Assembly: GCA_910585405.1 (NCBI GenBank)
Contig: CAJUDO010000019.1
Coordinates: 1-61,190, forward strand
DNA length: 61,190 nt
Direction: 5' to 3'
Origin: an uncultured Peptococcaceae bacterium
GTDB lineage: Bacteria; Bacillota; Peptococcia; Peptococcales; Peptococcaceae
The notes under the pieces are model-generated. The model worked only from the letters and a program-made list of their open reading frames with translations, did no database searches and was not told where the DNA came from. How positions within the stretch are numbered: position 1 is the stretch's first letter; each line of letters starts with the position of its first letter. A program made the position numbers and the translations under genes. Of the stretch, positions 1 through 8,300 are shown in pieces.

Positions 1-1
1 T

Positions 2-214
2 ACAGAATGGAATCTGGAAGATGCTTGTGAAATCATAAGGGAAGAATCCTTGGCACGTGGTAGGCAGGAAGGGATAGAGCGAGGATTGGAACGTGGAAGA
101 CAGGAAGGGATAGAAAAATCAGTTCGTGTTTTGAAGGGCGTATTGCCGCCGGAGATAATCGCAGAAAGATTTGAATTGCCGTTGGAAGAGGTATTGCGTA
201 TTCTGGCAGTATAG
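2..214 (+). CDS. C-terminal fragment of an Rpn-type nuclease/transposase-like protein (partial)
   Basis: The gene runs off the left edge, so only about 70 C-terminal residues are visible, ending at TAG 212-214. The fragment contains two repeats of the kind GRQEGIERGLERG, then a short helical tail ending in LEEVLRILAV. Arg/Glu/Gly repeats of this kind close many Rpn (recombination-promoting nuclease, PD-(D/E)XK) proteins, where they precede a small helical domain. The nuclease core lies outside the window, so the family call rests on the tail alone. A hairpin terminator follows at 262-295. Confidence 0.5.
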   Translation, partial: TEWNLEDACEIIREESLARGRQEGIERGLERGRQEGIEKSVRVLKGVLPPEIIAERFELPLEEVLRILAV

Positions 215-261
215 ACGAGAAATTCTGTTTTAGGGAATTAAGCTGTATGGTTTAGAGGAGG

Positions 262-295
262 AAACGGTCATGCATGATTGTGCATGGCCGTTTTT
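262..295 (+). terminator. Rho-independent terminator of the Rpn-like gene
   Basis: A 13-bp stem with one wobble pair (AAACGGTCATGCA pairing with TGCATGGCCGTTT) and a short loop is followed by a run of T. Confidence 0.75.
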
Positions 296-525
296 GCAGA
301 ACAGTTTTTTATTTATATACTGTACGCTTCAATTTCACATAAAATCATATAAAAGTGTGCTTGCAATCACGAAAATATAAATAATTATGTGATTGATGGC
401 TAACCAGACAGACCGGTTGATTGGTTTGGCGTTGGAGCAGAGAAAAAGTATATGTGATGGCAGGTAGGAGGACAGGCAATCTGTGTAAGGAGTTTGTGCA
501 TCGGAAAAATTGAAAATTATTTTTG

Positions 526-550
526 AAAAGTCCCTTATGGGGACTTTTTT
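526..550 (+). terminator. Terminator-like hairpin in the 215-721 intergenic stretch
   Basis: AAAAGTCCC pairs with GGGACTTTT around a tiny loop and ends in six T. No gene is visible between 300 and 526, so the transcript it ends is unknown; it could be a second terminator for the upstream gene or the end of a short RNA. Apart from this hairpin and the promoter at 616-644, I see nothing in 296-721. Confidence 0.6.
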
Positions 551-615
551 GCGTTGCGGGAAACAATGGTACGGTGACGGTTCGTATAAGGTACATTTTG
601 GGCGCGAAGGAGCTT

Positions 616-644
616 TTGTCTGTGCTGTGGGGTTTTGCTATACT
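616..644 (+). promoter_or_regulatory. Sigma-A type promoter for the DUF1659/DUF2922 pair
   Basis: TTGTCT (616-621) and TATACT (639-644) are separated by exactly 17 bp and lie about 80 bp upstream of the DUF1659 start codon. Confidence 0.7.
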
Positions 645-721
645 GAAAACAAGGTAAGGGCCTACCTGAATAGAAAGATGTCGATGTGATCACAACGAAA
701 AGAAAAAGGAGAGAATTTAGT

Positions 722-916
722 ATGGCAACAAAAGTATCTATGAAACTGGGTTTTATCAATGGAGAAAACAAAAGCAACAGCAAGACAATCAATTATATCA
801 ATGCTGCGGCTACAGATGATCAGCTGCGCACAGTAGCCAGAGCGCTGGAAGGGATGCAGAAGCATACCTTGAGCAGTGTAAGCAAGACTGTCACTACAGA
901 TGTGGCGTTGCAGTAG
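722..916 (+). CDS. DUF1659 family small protein
   Basis: A 64-residue protein starting at ATG 722, chosen because AAAGGAGAG lies just upstream; the frame is open to 686 but that extension has no ribosome binding site. The sequence (N-terminal MATKVSMKLGF, then a TDDQLRTVARALEGMQ helix) matches the pattern of DUF1659, a family of roughly 70-residue proteins of unknown function common in Bacillota. No signal peptide or membrane segment. The gene is followed after 53 bp by a DUF2922 gene and the two are probably cotranscribed from the promoter at 616-644. DUF1659 and DUF2922 genes often occur together, sometimes with a tiny YvrJ membrane protein; I found no YvrJ gene here. Confidence 0.8.
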   Translation: MATKVSMKLGFINGENKSNSKTINYINAAATDDQLRTVARALEGMQKHTLSSVSKTVTTDVALQ

Positions 917-969
917 AGAACGGCGCATAAGATGTTTGCAAGGAAAAGGAATATAGGGAGGAAATAACT

Positions 970-1215
970 ATGAGTGAAAATACAAAAACGACGACAGCCA
1001 AAAAGTTGATGCTGCAATGGGGCACGGACGGGGACACCACCATCCGTGTGAATCTGGACAATCCGGTGGATACGCCTGATGGAGAAGCCATTTCGCTGGC
1101 TATGGAGAGCATCGTCTCCGCAAATGTCCTGCAGGACAGCAAAGGGAATGACGCCGCCCTGGTGAAAAGCGCCGTGCTGCGGGAAACCACTGTAACCGAA
1201 GAAGTCCTGTTTTAA
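970..1215 (+). CDS. DUF2922 family small protein
   Basis: An 81-residue soluble protein. After a polar N-terminus it shows the DUF2922 layout: a beta strand (KKLMLQWGTDGDTTIRVNL), the NPVDTPDGEAISLAMESIV helix, and a final strand ending TTVTEEVLF. AGGGAGG lies a few bases before ATG 970. Function is unknown for the family; its constant pairing with DUF1659 suggests that the two products act together. No terminator directly follows, so the transcript may run into the structured region downstream. Confidence 0.8.
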   Translation: MSENTKTTTAKKLMLQWGTDGDTTIRVNLDNPVDTPDGEAISLAMESIVSANVLQDSKGNDAALVKSAVLRETTVTEEVLF

Positions 1216-1531
1216 GGCAAGCTGTCGGTCGCTCAACGCCTTGCCGGCAGGGAAAATGATTTTTTTGCTACCGCGTGATTCTATTCTTCTTTTCAGAAAA
1301 AGAATGCAAATTTTTTCATTTCCCTTCGGGGACCTACTTTGGCAAGGCCTCCAGCGCAGAAATACGCGCTAGTAAATAGGCAAAGGCCGAGCGGGGGTTA
1401 CGTGATGGTACACTTTTTGGTGCCGTACCCCCTCATCCGACCAGAAAGGCATCGGGCGACGCCCCCCTGCGGGGAGTTTAAACACGAAAGGAAACCAAAT
1501 ATTCACTGCCGCCTTGTGTTTTCATTCTCCC
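1216..1531. other. Gene-free stretch with GC-rich inverted repeats
   Basis: No convincing gene lies between the DUF2922 gene and glmU (1216-1958). This first part holds a hairpin in which GGGGGTTACG near 1394 pairs imperfectly with CGTACCCCC near 1424, then a C- and G-run section at about 1427-1475 that resembles dispersed intergenic repeats seen in many gut Bacillota. Short open frames on either strand here lack ribosome binding sites and family resemblance. Confidence 0.4.
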
Positions 1532-1661
1532 GCTACCTTCGCCAAAATTCTGCGTCAATATGAACAGCTGTGCAGACTGCTCTTGAAGCGGTGGACGTAG
1601 TCCACAACGCGAAAGACAATCAAGCAGCTGTCCATATTGTGCAGGACGGGCGAAGGGTAGC
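1532..1661. repeat. 130-nt nested inverted-repeat structure (possible structured RNA)
   Basis: Several stems nest around one centre: GCTACCTTCGCC (1532-1543) with GGCGAAGGGTAGC (1649-1661, one extra G); CAATATGAACAGCTG (1556-1570) with CAGCTGTCCATATTG (1625-1639, one wobble); CTTGA (1582-1586) with TCAAG (1620-1624); and GTGGAC (1591-1596) with GTCCAC (1600-1605). The order is consistent with one long branched hairpin. A strong terminator follows at 1703-1741 on the plus strand, so a plus-strand RNA is possible. It matches no RNA family that I recognise. Confidence 0.45.
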
Positions 1662-1702
1662 AAAAAATAGTGGATATTTGATTCTAGTGAGAGCTGCTTG
1701 GT

Positions 1703-1741
1703 AATCGGGATTGTTTTATGTGAAACAATTCCGATTTTTTT
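1703..1741 (+). terminator. Rho-independent terminator upstream of glmU
   Basis: AATCGGGATTGTTT pairs with AAACAATTCCGATT (one wobble pair) and is followed by a run of T. Confidence 0.8.
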
Positions 1742-1811
1742 ATGGGAAAGAGAGGACACTGAGGATTTTTGTCCAGAAAAAATTTTGAAGAAGCTTTCAG
1801 AAAAATTTCTC

Positions 1812-1850
1812 GGAAACATTGGGAAACGTTCAGGGAAACTTCACGGGAAA
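1812..1850. promoter_or_regulatory. Helically spaced GGAAAC repeats upstream of glmU
   Basis: GGAAAC occurs at 1812, 1822 and 1834, with a GGAAAA variant at 1846, about one DNA turn apart. This is the layout expected of a binding array for a repeated regulator. A dyad GAACA-N4-TGTTC sits closer to the gene at 1922-1935. No regulator can be named. Confidence 0.3.
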
Positions 1851-1958
1851 AAGCGCTTTTTAGTGGCATAACCGAGCAGAATATGGTAAACTAAAACAAG
1901 ATGTTGAGGACAAACTAAAAAGAACAAATATGTTCATATAGAAGAAGGAGATAGGATT

Positions 1959-3314
1959 ATGAAAACAACAGCGGTCATATTGGCGGCCGGACAGGGAACG
2001 CGCATGAAATCAAAATTGCCAAAGGTTTTGCATCAGGTGTTGGGCAAACCTATGGTGCAGTGGGTGCTGGATTGCTTAGATCATGCAGGGGTACAGCATA
2101 AAATTGCTGTATTGGGTCATGGCGGCGAGCAGGTGGGCCAGGTGATTGGGCAGCAGGCGGAAATTGTCTACCAGAAGGAGCAGTTGGGCACTGGTCATGC
2201 GGTGATGCAGGCAGCGCCGGCATTACCTGCGGAAAATGATTGTGTGTTGGTGATTTGCGGGGACACGCCTCTCCTGCGTCCGCAGACGATTGCGCAGCTG
2301 ATTGCGCGGCATGAGGCGGAGGGCAACGCGGTCACGCTGCTGACGGCCCATGCGGAAAATCCTACCGGGTACGGGCGTATTGTGCGTCAGGGCGAACAGA
2401 TTGCCGCCATTGTGGAGCAAAAGGACGCCGACGCGGAACAGGCACGGATTAAGGAAATCAATACGGGCACGTATTGTTTTGCCCAAAAGTTTTTGCTGCA
2501 GTATCTGCAAACGCTGAACACGAATAATGCGCAAAAGGAGTATTATCTCACAGATTTGATTAAGATTGCCAATGAACATGGTCTGGCAGTAGGCGGTTTT
2601 GTGTTGGATGATTTTAATGAAAGTCTGGGCGTGAATAATCGGGTGCAGCTCAGTCAGGCGGAGGCCATTCTACGGCGGCGCAAGTGTGAGGAAGTGATGC
2701 TGGCGGGAGTTACGCTTATTGACCCGGCGGCTACCTATATCGGTGCGGATGTGCAGATCGGCAATGACAGCATTGTGTATCCCAATGTGGTGCTGGAAGG
2801 CAAAACTGTCATTGGCAGCAACAATATAATCGGCATGAATTGTCGGTTTGTGGACAGCGTCATTGGCGACGACAACGATATCCAGAGTACGGTCATTGTG
2901 GAGAGCAAGGTGGGCAATGGTTGTAAAATCGGCCCTATGGCCTATTTGCGTCCCGGCACAGTATTGGCGGATCATGTGAAGATTGGAGATTTTGTAGAGG
3001 TCAAAAAATCCCAGGTGGGACAGGGCAGCAAGATTCCCCATCTCTCTTATGTGGGTGATTCGGTGGTGGGCAGCGGTGTGAATATCGGCTGCGGCACCAT
3101 TACTTGCAATTATGATGGTGTGAACAAATATCAGACGACGATTAAGGACGGTGCATTTATCGGAAGCAATACCAATTTGGTAGCGCCGGTTACAGTAGAG
3201 GAAAATGCTTTCATAGGCGCAGGCTCTACTATCACTCGGGATGTACCGGAGAGTGCTTTGGCAGTGGTGCGTGCCGAGCTGCGTGTAAAGGAAAACTGGC
3301 GGAAGAAAAAATAA
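1959..3314 (+). CDS. glmU: Bifunctional UDP-N-acetylglucosamine pyrophosphorylase / glucosamine-1-phosphate N-acetyltransferase
   Basis: A 451-residue cytosolic enzyme, the usual GlmU length. It acetylates glucosamine-1-phosphate and couples it to UTP, giving UDP-GlcNAc for peptidoglycan and, in diderms, lipid A. The N-terminal uridyltransferase domain has the signature LAAGQGTRMKSKLPK at residues 8-22. From about residue 250 the hexapeptide repeats of a left-handed beta helix follow (for example IGADVQIGNDS), then the acetyltransferase part with GCGTITCNYDG. AGAAGGAGATAGG precedes ATG 1959. A promoter and the prs gene follow; glmU-prs adjacency is common in Bacillota. Confidence 0.97.
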   Translation: MKTTAVILAAGQGTRMKSKLPKVLHQVLGKPMVQWVLDCLDHAGVQHKIAVLGHGGEQVGQVIGQQAEIVYQKEQLGTGHAVMQAAPALPAENDCVLVICGDTPLLRPQTIAQLIARHEAEGNAVTLLTAHAENPTGYGRIVRQGEQIAAIVEQKDADAEQARIKEINTGTYCFAQKFLLQYLQTLNTNNAQKEYYLTDLIKIANEHGLAVGGFVLDDFNESLGVNNRVQLSQAEAILRRRKCEEVMLAGVTLIDPAATYIGADVQIGNDSIVYPNVVLEGKTVIGSNNIIGMNCRFVDSVIGDDNDIQSTVIVESKVGNGCKIGPMAYLRPGTVLADHVKIGDFVEVKKSQVGQGSKIPHLSYVGDSVVGSGVNIGCGTITCNYDGVNKYQTTIKDGAFIGSNTNLVAPVTVEENAFIGAGSTITRDVPESALAVVRAELRVKENWRKKK

Positions 3315-3359
3315 TTTGCAAAACCTTGTCATTTTTCCGGAGAAAAAGACAAATTAAGG

Positions 3360-3388
3360 TTGAGTTTACCGTGCAGATTGGGTATTAT
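3360..3388 (+). promoter_or_regulatory. Promoter for prs
   Basis: TTGAGT (3360-3365), 17-bp spacer, TATTAT (3383-3388), about 40 bp before the prs start. It allows prs to be expressed apart from glmU. Confidence 0.6.
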
Positions 3389-3428
3389 AGAGATATACAG
3401 TTGAAGAACTGGTTAGGGGGAACGCAAA

Positions 3429-4382
3429 ATGACGACAATGAAAAAAGAGTTAAGAAATTTGAAGCTGTTTACAGGCAATGCAAATCCAGAACTGGCGCAG
3501 GAAATTGCAGAGTATCTGGGCGTGAAATTGGGCGCTGCCAAGGTGCAGCATTTCAGTGATGGAGAAATCAGCCTGATCATTGACGAGAGCGTGCGCGGCA
3601 GTGATGCTTATATTATTCAGCCAACCTGCACGCCGGTGAATGACAATCTGATGGAATTGCTGATTATGATTGACGCATTGCGTCGTGCATCGGCAAAACG
3701 GATTACCGCAGTGCTGCCATATTATGGGTATGCCCGTCAGGACCGTAAATCTCGTGGCCGTGAGCCAATCACAGCGAAACTGGTAGCAAACCTGATCACC
3801 AAAGCCGGCGCTCGCCGCGTGCTGGCTATGGATTTGCATGCGCAGCAGATTCAGGGCTTCTTTGATATTCCTGTGGACAATCTATTTGGTTTGCCGATTT
3901 TGGCTGAATATTATAAACATAAAGAAACAGAAAATCTGGTAGTGGTATCGCCGGATATGGGTGGCGTGGCGCGTGCCAGAAATCTGGCTGCACAGATTGG
4001 CGTGCCGTTGGCAATCATTGATAAAAGACGCCCAAGACCGAATGTGTCAGAAATTATGAATATTATCGGGGATATCGAGGGCAAAGAAGTGATTCTGGTC
4101 GATGATATGATCGACACAGCCGGTACCATCACCAACGGTGCCCAGGCTTTGATGGATCGCGGGGCAAAATGTGTGGACGCTTGCTGTACCCATGCCGTAC
4201 TCAGTGGCCCGGCTATTGAACGTATTGAAAAATCACCGATTCAGGAACTGGTTACCACCAATACCATTCCAATGGGTGATAAGAAATGCGATAAGATTAA
4301 AGTGCTGTCTGTAGCTCCTATTATCGGAGAAGCGATTTTGCGAATTCATTTGGACAATTCTGTGAGCGAATTATTTGAATAG
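3429..4382 (+). CDS. prs: Ribose-phosphate pyrophosphokinase
   Basis: A 317-residue enzyme making PRPP from ribose-5-phosphate and ATP, which feeds nucleotide synthesis and also the HisG reaction of the histidine operon in this window. Visible motifs are the ATP-binding loop region YARQDRKSRGREPITAK, the metal-binding DLHAQQIQGFF and the PRPP loop VLVDDMIDTAGTI. The length is normal. GGGGG eight bases before ATG 3429 supports this start; a second ATG lies three codons later. A terminator follows at 4406-4440. Confidence 0.97.
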   Translation: MTTMKKELRNLKLFTGNANPELAQEIAEYLGVKLGAAKVQHFSDGEISLIIDESVRGSDAYIIQPTCTPVNDNLMELLIMIDALRRASAKRITAVLPYYGYARQDRKSRGREPITAKLVANLITKAGARRVLAMDLHAQQIQGFFDIPVDNLFGLPILAEYYKHKETENLVVVSPDMGGVARARNLAAQIGVPLAIIDKRRPRPNVSEIMNIIGDIEGKEVILVDDMIDTAGTITNGAQALMDRGAKCVDACCTHAVLSGPAIERIEKSPIQELVTTNTIPMGDKKCDKIKVLSVAPIIGEAILRIHLDNSVSELFE

Positions 4383-4405
4383 TTTTTCACTTTGAAATAG
4401 GAAGG

Positions 4406-4440
4406 AAAAAGCTGCCGTAATGTGATTACGACAGCTTTTT
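4406..4440 (+). terminator. Rho-independent terminator of prs
   Basis: AAAAAGCTGCCGTAAT pairs with ATTACGACAGCTTTTT (one mismatch) around a three-base loop, with the T-run forming part of the stem. A second hairpin with a poor T tail lies at 4574-4611. Confidence 0.85.
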
Positions 4441-4701
4441 GCTGTATGGCGGTGCGAGGAATGCTAGGTCGGAATTTTTCGCTGAAACACAAAAATAAAA
4501 CAGGAATTTTTTCGCGGATGGCGAATTAATTATTGTAGCGTGCAGGCGTATGCAGCACAATAAGATGTAAATGAAAAAGTCGAAGAATCGTTGGGCGATT
4601 CCTCGGCTTTGCTGTGTTTATCAATATTTTTGAAGGCAGGATATGAAGAATCGGCATATTTTTTGAAAAAGTGCAATATAGGAAAAGGGGGAGCTGTTTC
4701 A

Positions 4702-5265
4702 GTGAAAATGATAATCGGTCTGGGCAATCCGGGAAAGGAATATGCGCAGACAAAACATAATGTAGGTTTTATGGTAATTGACGCTATAGCCGATGAGCTG
4801 CATATTGCAGTGGAAAAGAAGCAGTGTCAGGCACTCACGCAGACGGCTGCATGGGACGGAGAGAAAATTTTGCTGGTAAAGCCACAGACTTTTATGAATC
4901 TGAGCGGGCAGGCTGTGATGGAGCTGCTGAATTATTATAAGGACCGCATCGACGATTTGCTGGTGATCCATGATGATTTGGATTTGCCGCCGGGGCAGCT
5001 GCGGTTTAAGCAGGGCGGCGGAGCCGGAGGACACAACGGCATCAAAAATATTATCGCGCATTTGAACTCCAATGATTTCGACCGCTTGAAAATCGGCATC
5101 GGCAAAGCGAAATATGATACCAAGGATTATGTATTGACGCCTTTTGGCGGTGCAGATAAAAAGGCGATAGAGGAAGCAGTCGCGTTATCGGTGGGCGCAG
5201 TGAAAACGTGGCTGGAAGAAGGCGTAGGACCGGCCATGAACCGGTACAATACCAAAACACGTTAA
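4702..5265 (+). CDS. pth: Peptidyl-tRNA hydrolase
   Basis: A 187-residue enzyme that frees tRNA from prematurely released peptidyl-tRNA. Family motifs are GLGNPGKEY near the N-terminus, the catalytic HNVGF, FMNLSG, and the DDLDLPPGQ and GGGAGGHNGI segments. I placed the start at GTG 4702 because GGGGGA lies about ten bases upstream and the length then fits the family. The frame is open back to 4591 but the extra residues look non-coding, and a hairpin at 4574-4611 overlaps that region. The gene is followed closely by mfd, a frequent Bacillota order. Confidence 0.95.
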   Translation: MKMIIGLGNPGKEYAQTKHNVGFMVIDAIADELHIAVEKKQCQALTQTAAWDGEKILLVKPQTFMNLSGQAVMELLNYYKDRIDDLLVIHDDLDLPPGQLRFKQGGGAGGHNGIKNIIAHLNSNDFDRLKIGIGKAKYDTKDYVLTPFGGADKKAIEEAVALSVGAVKTWLEEGVGPAMNRYNTKTR

Positions 5266-5320
5266 AGACGCCATCTTTGAATGATGGGTTTTATGAGGCA
5301 ATCAGAAGGGAAGGTTGGAG

Positions 5321-8300
5321 ATGGAAACGCAAAAGACAGAGCTTTTGGATTTTTTGCGGCAGGAACCGGAAGTGAGCAAGGTGCGGGATCGTTTGCTTAT
5401 GAGCGGAGAGGCGGTCGTATATGGTTTGTATGAAGGACAGCGTATGTTGGTGACCGCGTCATTGGCACAGCAATGGGCACAGGGAAATGTGCTGGTGCTG
5501 TGTGACACGCAGAAACGGGCGAAGGAACTGTGGGAGGATTTTGTGGACTTGCTGCCGGGTTATGAGGTGTTGTATTTTCCGGCGTTGGAGATGATCCCCT
5601 ATGAAGTTGTGGCACAGAGCGGCGAGCTGGAGCAAAAGCGCTTGGAGGTATTGAGTCAGCTGGTGCTGGAACGGCAACGGCGTTTTATCGTGGTGACAAC
5701 GATTGAGGGGATTAGTAAAAAATTGCTCCCCAGGGGAGATTTCTGCCAGGGGCTGTTGCCTTTGGAAGTAGGGCAGCAAATGGAGCAGCAACAATTGAAA
5801 GCGCATCTGGTGACCTTTGGCTATGAATATGCAGAACAGGTGGAACGACCGGGACAGTTTTCTGTGCGGGGCGGTATTTTTGATATTTATTCGGTGAATT
5901 ATAAAAATCCGTTGCGGCTGGAATTTTTTGATGATGAAATTGATTCGATTCGTTTGTTTGACACTGCCAGCCAATGTTCGGTGGAAAAGGTGAACCAGGT
6001 TTGTTTAGTGCCGGGACGGGAATTTTTTCTGATGCCCCAATGCAAGGAGGTGGGTATAAAAAAGATTCACCAGCAGTTTACCCAGCAGGTGGAGCAGATG
6101 TCCAAACGCAAAAGCCGCGAGCCGTTAGAACGGCTGCAGAGTAAGGTCGGCGAGGTGCTGGAAAAGCTGCAACAGGATTTGTATTTCAATGGCTTAGAGC
6201 AATATCAGACCTTCTTTTATCCTGAATGTGCAAGTGTGCTGGATTATATGGGAAATGGAATGCTGGTGGTGCTGGATGAAGCCAACCGCATTCAGGAGGC
6301 GCAGGAGTATCTGGAAAAAGAACGGCGGCAGACTTTCAGTGAGTTGCTGTTAAAGGGTAATGTGTTGCCAGGACAGGGAGAATATTTCTACGAGTTGGAT
6401 GAAATGGCGCAGATGGTCAATCATGGACTGCATTTGAGCTTTTCTTTGCTGCCGAAGCGGTCAGCCTTTCAGGAGATGGACTCCCGTATGGCGCTGGATA
6501 TTCAAAATATATCTTCCTTTTTTGGAAATCCGCAGCTTTTGGTGGAGGAACTGCAGACCTGGCAGAAACAAAATTATCGGATTTTGATTTTGCTGACGTC
6601 TGCGGCAAAGGCGCTGCGGCTGCAGCAAATGCTGGGCGACAATGAGATTTTGTGCAGCTGGATTGCTGACCGGTATCAGGCCGACCCAGGACAAATTTAT
6701 CTTGCTTACGGAAATATCAGCCATGGCGCGCGGTTTCCACAGAGCCACCTGGTACTGGTCAGTGAAACAGAGGTATTCCGGCAGCAGAAAAAACAGGTCG
6801 GGAAGAAGTTTTTCCAGGAGGACGGACAGAAAATCTCGCAGCTGGATGATTTGAAGGTGGGCGACTATGTGGTCCACATGAATCACGGCATCGGACGTTA
6901 TATGGGGATTGAACGGCTCAAGGTGCAGGATGTGGAGCGCGACTACCTCATTGTAAAGTATTCTGACGACGGCAAGCTGTATATACCGGTAGAGCAGTTT
7001 GATTTGCTGCAGAAATATACGGTCAATGAGGGCGTTGCGCCTAAGGTGAACAAGCTGGGCGGCAATGAATGGCAACGCACTAAAAATAAGGTGCGCGCTT
7101 CTGTAGAGCAATTGGCAGAGGGACTTTTGCAGATTTATGCCCGACGCAAAAGCGAGGAAGGCTATGCGTTTTCGCCGGATGACCAGTGGCAAAAGGAGTT
7201 TGAGGATGCGTTCCCTTATGTGGAAACAGAGGATCAGCTGCGGGCAATTGAAGACGTGAAACGGGACATGATGTCACCCCATGTGATGGACCGTCTGATT
7301 TGCGGTGATGTGGGATACGGCAAAACGGAGGTGGCCATCCGTGCTGCCTTCAAAGCGGTGAATGATGGGAAACAGGTGGCAATATTGGTACCGACGACTG
7401 TGCTGGCGCAACAGCATTATAATACATTTTTGGAGCGTTTTCATCCCTATGGGATACGGGTAGAAATGCTGAGCCGTTTCAGTACAGCCAAACAGCAGAA
7501 AGTGACGATAGAAGGTTTAAAGAGCGGTGCGGTGGATATTGTAGTGGGCACGCATAAGCTGTTGGGCAAAACAGTAAGTTTCCACGATTTGGGTCTTTTG
7601 GTGGTGGATGAGGAGCAGCGTTTCGGTGTGACCCATAAAGAAAAGATTAAAAGCCTGCGTTCCCAGGTGGATGTCTTAACGTTATCGGCGACGCCTATTC
7701 CGCGTACGCTGCATATGTCTTTGGTGGGCATTCGGGATATGAGTGTCATCGAGACGCCGCCGCAAGACCGTTATCCCATTCAGACTTATATTGTGGAGCG
7801 CACTCCGGAACTGCTCAAGGACAGCATTCGCAGGGAGTTGGGCAGAGGCGGTCAGGTGTATGTCGTGCACAACCGTGTGGAGGATATTGAGAGTCTGGCA
7901 GAGGAGATTCGGGAGCTGGTGCCGGAAGCTCGCATTCTAGTGGGACACGGACAGATGAAGGAGCATCAGCTGGAGCAGATCATGATGGAATTTATTGCCC
8001 ATCAGGCAGACGTTTTGATTTGTACCACAATCATTGAAACCGGATTGGACATTTCCAATGCCAACACTATGATTGTAGACGAGGCTGACAAAATGGGTCT
8101 GGCCCAGCTTTATCAGCTGCGGGGCCGTGTGGGACGCAGCAACCGCATTGCCTATGCGTATTTGACCTATAAGAAGGATAAGACACTGAGCCAGTTGGCG
8201 GAAAAACGTCTGGCGGCGATTCGGGAATATACCGAGTTGGGTTCGGGCTTTAAGATTGCAATGCGGGATTTGGAGATTCGCGGCGCCGGCAATTTGCTGG

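Noticed and set aside
1478..1819. Open frame of 113 codons on the minus strand before glmU
   Set aside because: It crosses two inverted repeats and a terminator, has odd composition and matches no family.
1922..1935. Possible LexA (SOS) box GAACA-N4-TGTTC before glmU
   Set aside because: The spacing between GAAC and GTTC is six bases rather than four, and glmU is not an SOS gene.
3326..3559. Open frame between glmU and prs
   Set aside because: It runs into prs in another frame and carries the prs promoter; no ribosome binding site.
4574..4611. Hairpin upstream of pth as a second terminator or riboswitch
   Set aside because: The T tail is poor and no known riboswitch core is present; it may be a decayed terminator.
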